64,000 nucleotides of DNA from Streptomyces sp. JH34 (lineage in GTDB: Bacteria; Actinomycetota; Actinomycetes; Streptomycetales; Streptomycetaceae). The stretch is from positions 2,418,001 to 2,482,000 of the forward strand of contig NZ_JAJSOO010000001.1 in assembly GCF_029428875.1 (NCBI RefSeq), read 5' to 3'. Both the position numbers and the translations under genes were made by a program. The notes beneath the pieces were generated by a model. It did not search any database. It saw nothing but the letters and a program-made list of their open reading frames with translations, and had not been told where the DNA came from. This document shows positions 62,533 through 64,000 of the stretch, in pieces. Every line of letters starts with the position of its first letter. The first letter of the stretch is position 1.

Positions 62533-63246
62533 ATGGACAGCACCGACCTGGGCGATCTGTGGGATCGCGTCTTCGGAACCCAGCCCGCCCCCGAGCAGTG
62601 GCTGGTGGTCGTCACCGCGACGGCGGCCCTCGTCGCCGTGGTGCCCAACCTCATATGGCGGCTCTCGCGCAACGCGATCACCATCGCCCACGAGGGAGGG
62701 CACGGCCTGGTCGCCCTGCTCACCGGGCGCCGGCTCTCCGGCATCCGGCTGCACTCGGACACCAGCGGCCTCACCGTGAGCCGCGGCAAGCCGACGGGTA
62801 TCGGCATGATCCTCACCGCGGCGGCCGGCTACACGGCGCCCCCGCTGCTCGGGCTGGGCGGTGCCTGGCTGCTGACCAACGGCCGGATCACGCTGCTCCT
62901 GTGGCTGGCGACCGCTCTGCTGGCGGTGATGCTGGTGATGATCCGCAACCTCTACGGAGCCCTGACCGTCATCGTCACGGGGACGACGTTCCTGCTGGTG
63001 TCGTGGCTGACCTCGGCCGACGTGCAGTCCGCGTTCGCGTACTCGGTGGTCTGGTTCCTGCTGCTCGGGGGCGTGCGCCCGGCCTTCGAGCTCCAGTCCA
63101 AGCGCCGGTACGGCGGCGCCCCCGACTCCGACGCCGACCAGCTCGCCCGGCTGACGCACGCACCGGCCGCCATCTGGCTCTTCCTCTTCCACGCCGTGTC
63201 GCTCAGCTCGCTGATCGGTGGCGGACGCTGGCTCCTCGGACTGTGA
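62533..63246 (+). CDS. M50-family membrane metalloprotease
   Basis: This 237-residue protein has the HEGGH zinc motif (H53, E54, H57) in a membrane helix, with several more hydrophobic segments after it. It resembles site-2-protease-like intramembrane enzymes, but the second metal-ligand motif is not obvious. Substrate unknown. It is divergent from the SRAP gene. Confidence 0.83.
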   Translation: MDSTDLGDLWDRVFGTQPAPEQWLVVVTATAALVAVVPNLIWRLSRNAITIAHEGGHGLVALLTGRRLSGIRLHSDTSGLTVSRGKPTGIGMILTAAAGYTAPPLLGLGGAWLLTNGRITLLLWLATALLAVMLVMIRNLYGALTVIVTGTTFLLVSWLTSADVQSAFAYSVVWFLLLGGVRPAFELQSKRRYGGAPDSDADQLARLTHAPAAIWLFLFHAVSLSSLIGGGRWLLGL

Positions 63247-63369
63247 GGGCCGGACGCACTCGTACCCGGGTGCGGTCGGCGGGCCGCCTCTACCACCCTT
63301 GTATTACGCCCTGGTTTCCGCCCTTTTGTTGAGGATCTGGGTTTGCGGAGAGCCACTAAAGTGAGGGGC

Positions 63370-64000
63370 ATGACCGAAAGTTCCGTGCACCCCGCCCTCT
63401 GGCCCGCCCCCCGAGCGACCGGGGCCGTCGACGCGACCGTCACCGTGCCCGGATCGAAGTCGGTCACCAATCGGGCGCTGGTCCTCGCCGCACTGTCCTC
63501 CGAGCCGGGCTGGCTGCGCCGTCCACTGCGCTCCCGCGACACCCTCCTGATGGCCCAGGCGCTCCGCTCCATGGGCGTCGGCATCGAGGAGGGCGTGGGC
63601 CCCGACGGCTCGGGCGAGGCCTGGCGGGTCATCCCCGCGGGCCTGCACGGTCCGGCCCGGGTGGACGTCGGCAACGCCGGTACGGTCATGCGCTTCCTGC
63701 CGCCCGTGGCCTGTCTCGCGGACGGTCCCGTCCACTTCGACGGCGACCCGCGGTCCTACGAGCGGCCCCTGCACGGCGTGATCGACGCGCTGAAGTCCCT
63801 GGGCGCCCGGATCGACGACGACGGCCGCGGGGCCCTGCCGCTGACCGTGCACGGCGCGGGCGCGCTGGACGGGGGCCCGGTGTCAGTCGACGCGTCCTCG
63901 TCCTCACAGTTCGTCTCCGCCCTGCTGCTCTCCGCCCCCCGGTTCAACCAGGGCCTGGAGGTGCGGCACACCGGCTCGGCCCTGCCCTCCATGCCGCACA
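63370..64000 (+). CDS. aroA: 5-enolpyruvylshikimate-3-phosphate synthase (N-terminal part)
   Basis: The first 210 residues have VPGSKSVTNRAL (K30 and S31 bind substrate), SRDTLLMAQAL, and DVGNAGTVMRFLPPV for the PEP loop, plus SSSSQFVSALLL. It catalyses the sixth step of the shikimate pathway. The rest lies beyond the window. Confidence 0.95.
   Translation, partial: MTESSVHPALWPAPRATGAVDATVTVPGSKSVTNRALVLAALSSEPGWLRRPLRSRDTLLMAQALRSMGVGIEEGVGPDGSGEAWRVIPAGLHGPARVDVGNAGTVMRFLPPVACLADGPVHFDGDPRSYERPLHGVIDALKSLGARIDDDGRGALPLTVHGAGALDGGPVSVDASSSSQFVSALLLSAPRFNQGLEVRHTGSALPSMPH

Noticed and set aside
1..64000. CRISPR arrays and insertion sequences
   Set aside because: No regularly spaced repeats, cas genes or transposase genes were seen.

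Overview
The window is a Streptomyces chromosome segment. Most of it is very GC-rich with strong third-position bias. It carries the lineage markers WblE, the SigR/RsrA and SigH/RshA pairs, the DasABC/DasR/NagB chitosugar locus, a B12-riboswitch-controlled class Ia ribonucleotide reductase and an EshA-type encapsulin. From about 18 kb to the right edge the gene order resembles, from memory, the S. coelicolor sigR to sigH region.

Region 1 (1 to about 10.1 kb) is the end of a mobile element: a DUF3631 protein cut by the window edge, a MobC-like protein, an overlapping relaxase, a HEAT/immunity-like protein, a HAD/methyltransferase/phosphotransferase operon whose HAD gene is frameshifted, two unknown small proteins, and a divergent XRE-TPR regulator with a Nudix hydrolase.

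Region 2 (about 10.1 to 13.7 kb) is an island of visibly lower GC on the minus strand. It encodes a CD-NTase, a two-transmembrane beta-barrel effector of the Cap15 type, and a 577-residue protein ending in a diadenylate-cyclase-like domain whose RHR motif is altered to RYN. The first two genes overlap by 4 nt and form a compact CBASS anti-phage module. The third gene is a linked nucleotide-signalling protein of unknown role and is the most interesting content of the window.

Region 3 (13.7 to about 18.3 kb) has a stretch without convincing genes, then a lipoprotein and two proteins that look like a secreted or contact-dependent system.

Region 4 (18.3 to 33.8 kb) is metabolic and stress genes: reductases, the snapalysin protease with its divergent LysR regulator and a palindromic operator, the Family 2B encapsulin with a polyprenyl diphosphate synthase, NsrR with flavohemoglobin and NsrR boxes, an amidase, a PLP enzyme and a Na+/H+ antiporter.

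Region 5 (33.8 to 49.2 kb) holds RshA/SigH, a lipid kinase, WblE, a PdtaS-like kinase, NagB and the das operon with four DasR (dre) sites, and a DUF3311/SSS transporter.

Region 6 (49.2 to 64 kb) holds the B12 riboswitch with nrdAB, a GATase-AraC regulator, a D-Ala-D-Ala carboxypeptidase, peptide deformylase, a tandem HD-domain pair, RsrA/SigR with a matching SigR promoter, an SRAP protein, an M50 protease and the 5' part of aroA.

Functions and gene names come from motif reading and recall of families. No database search was run.
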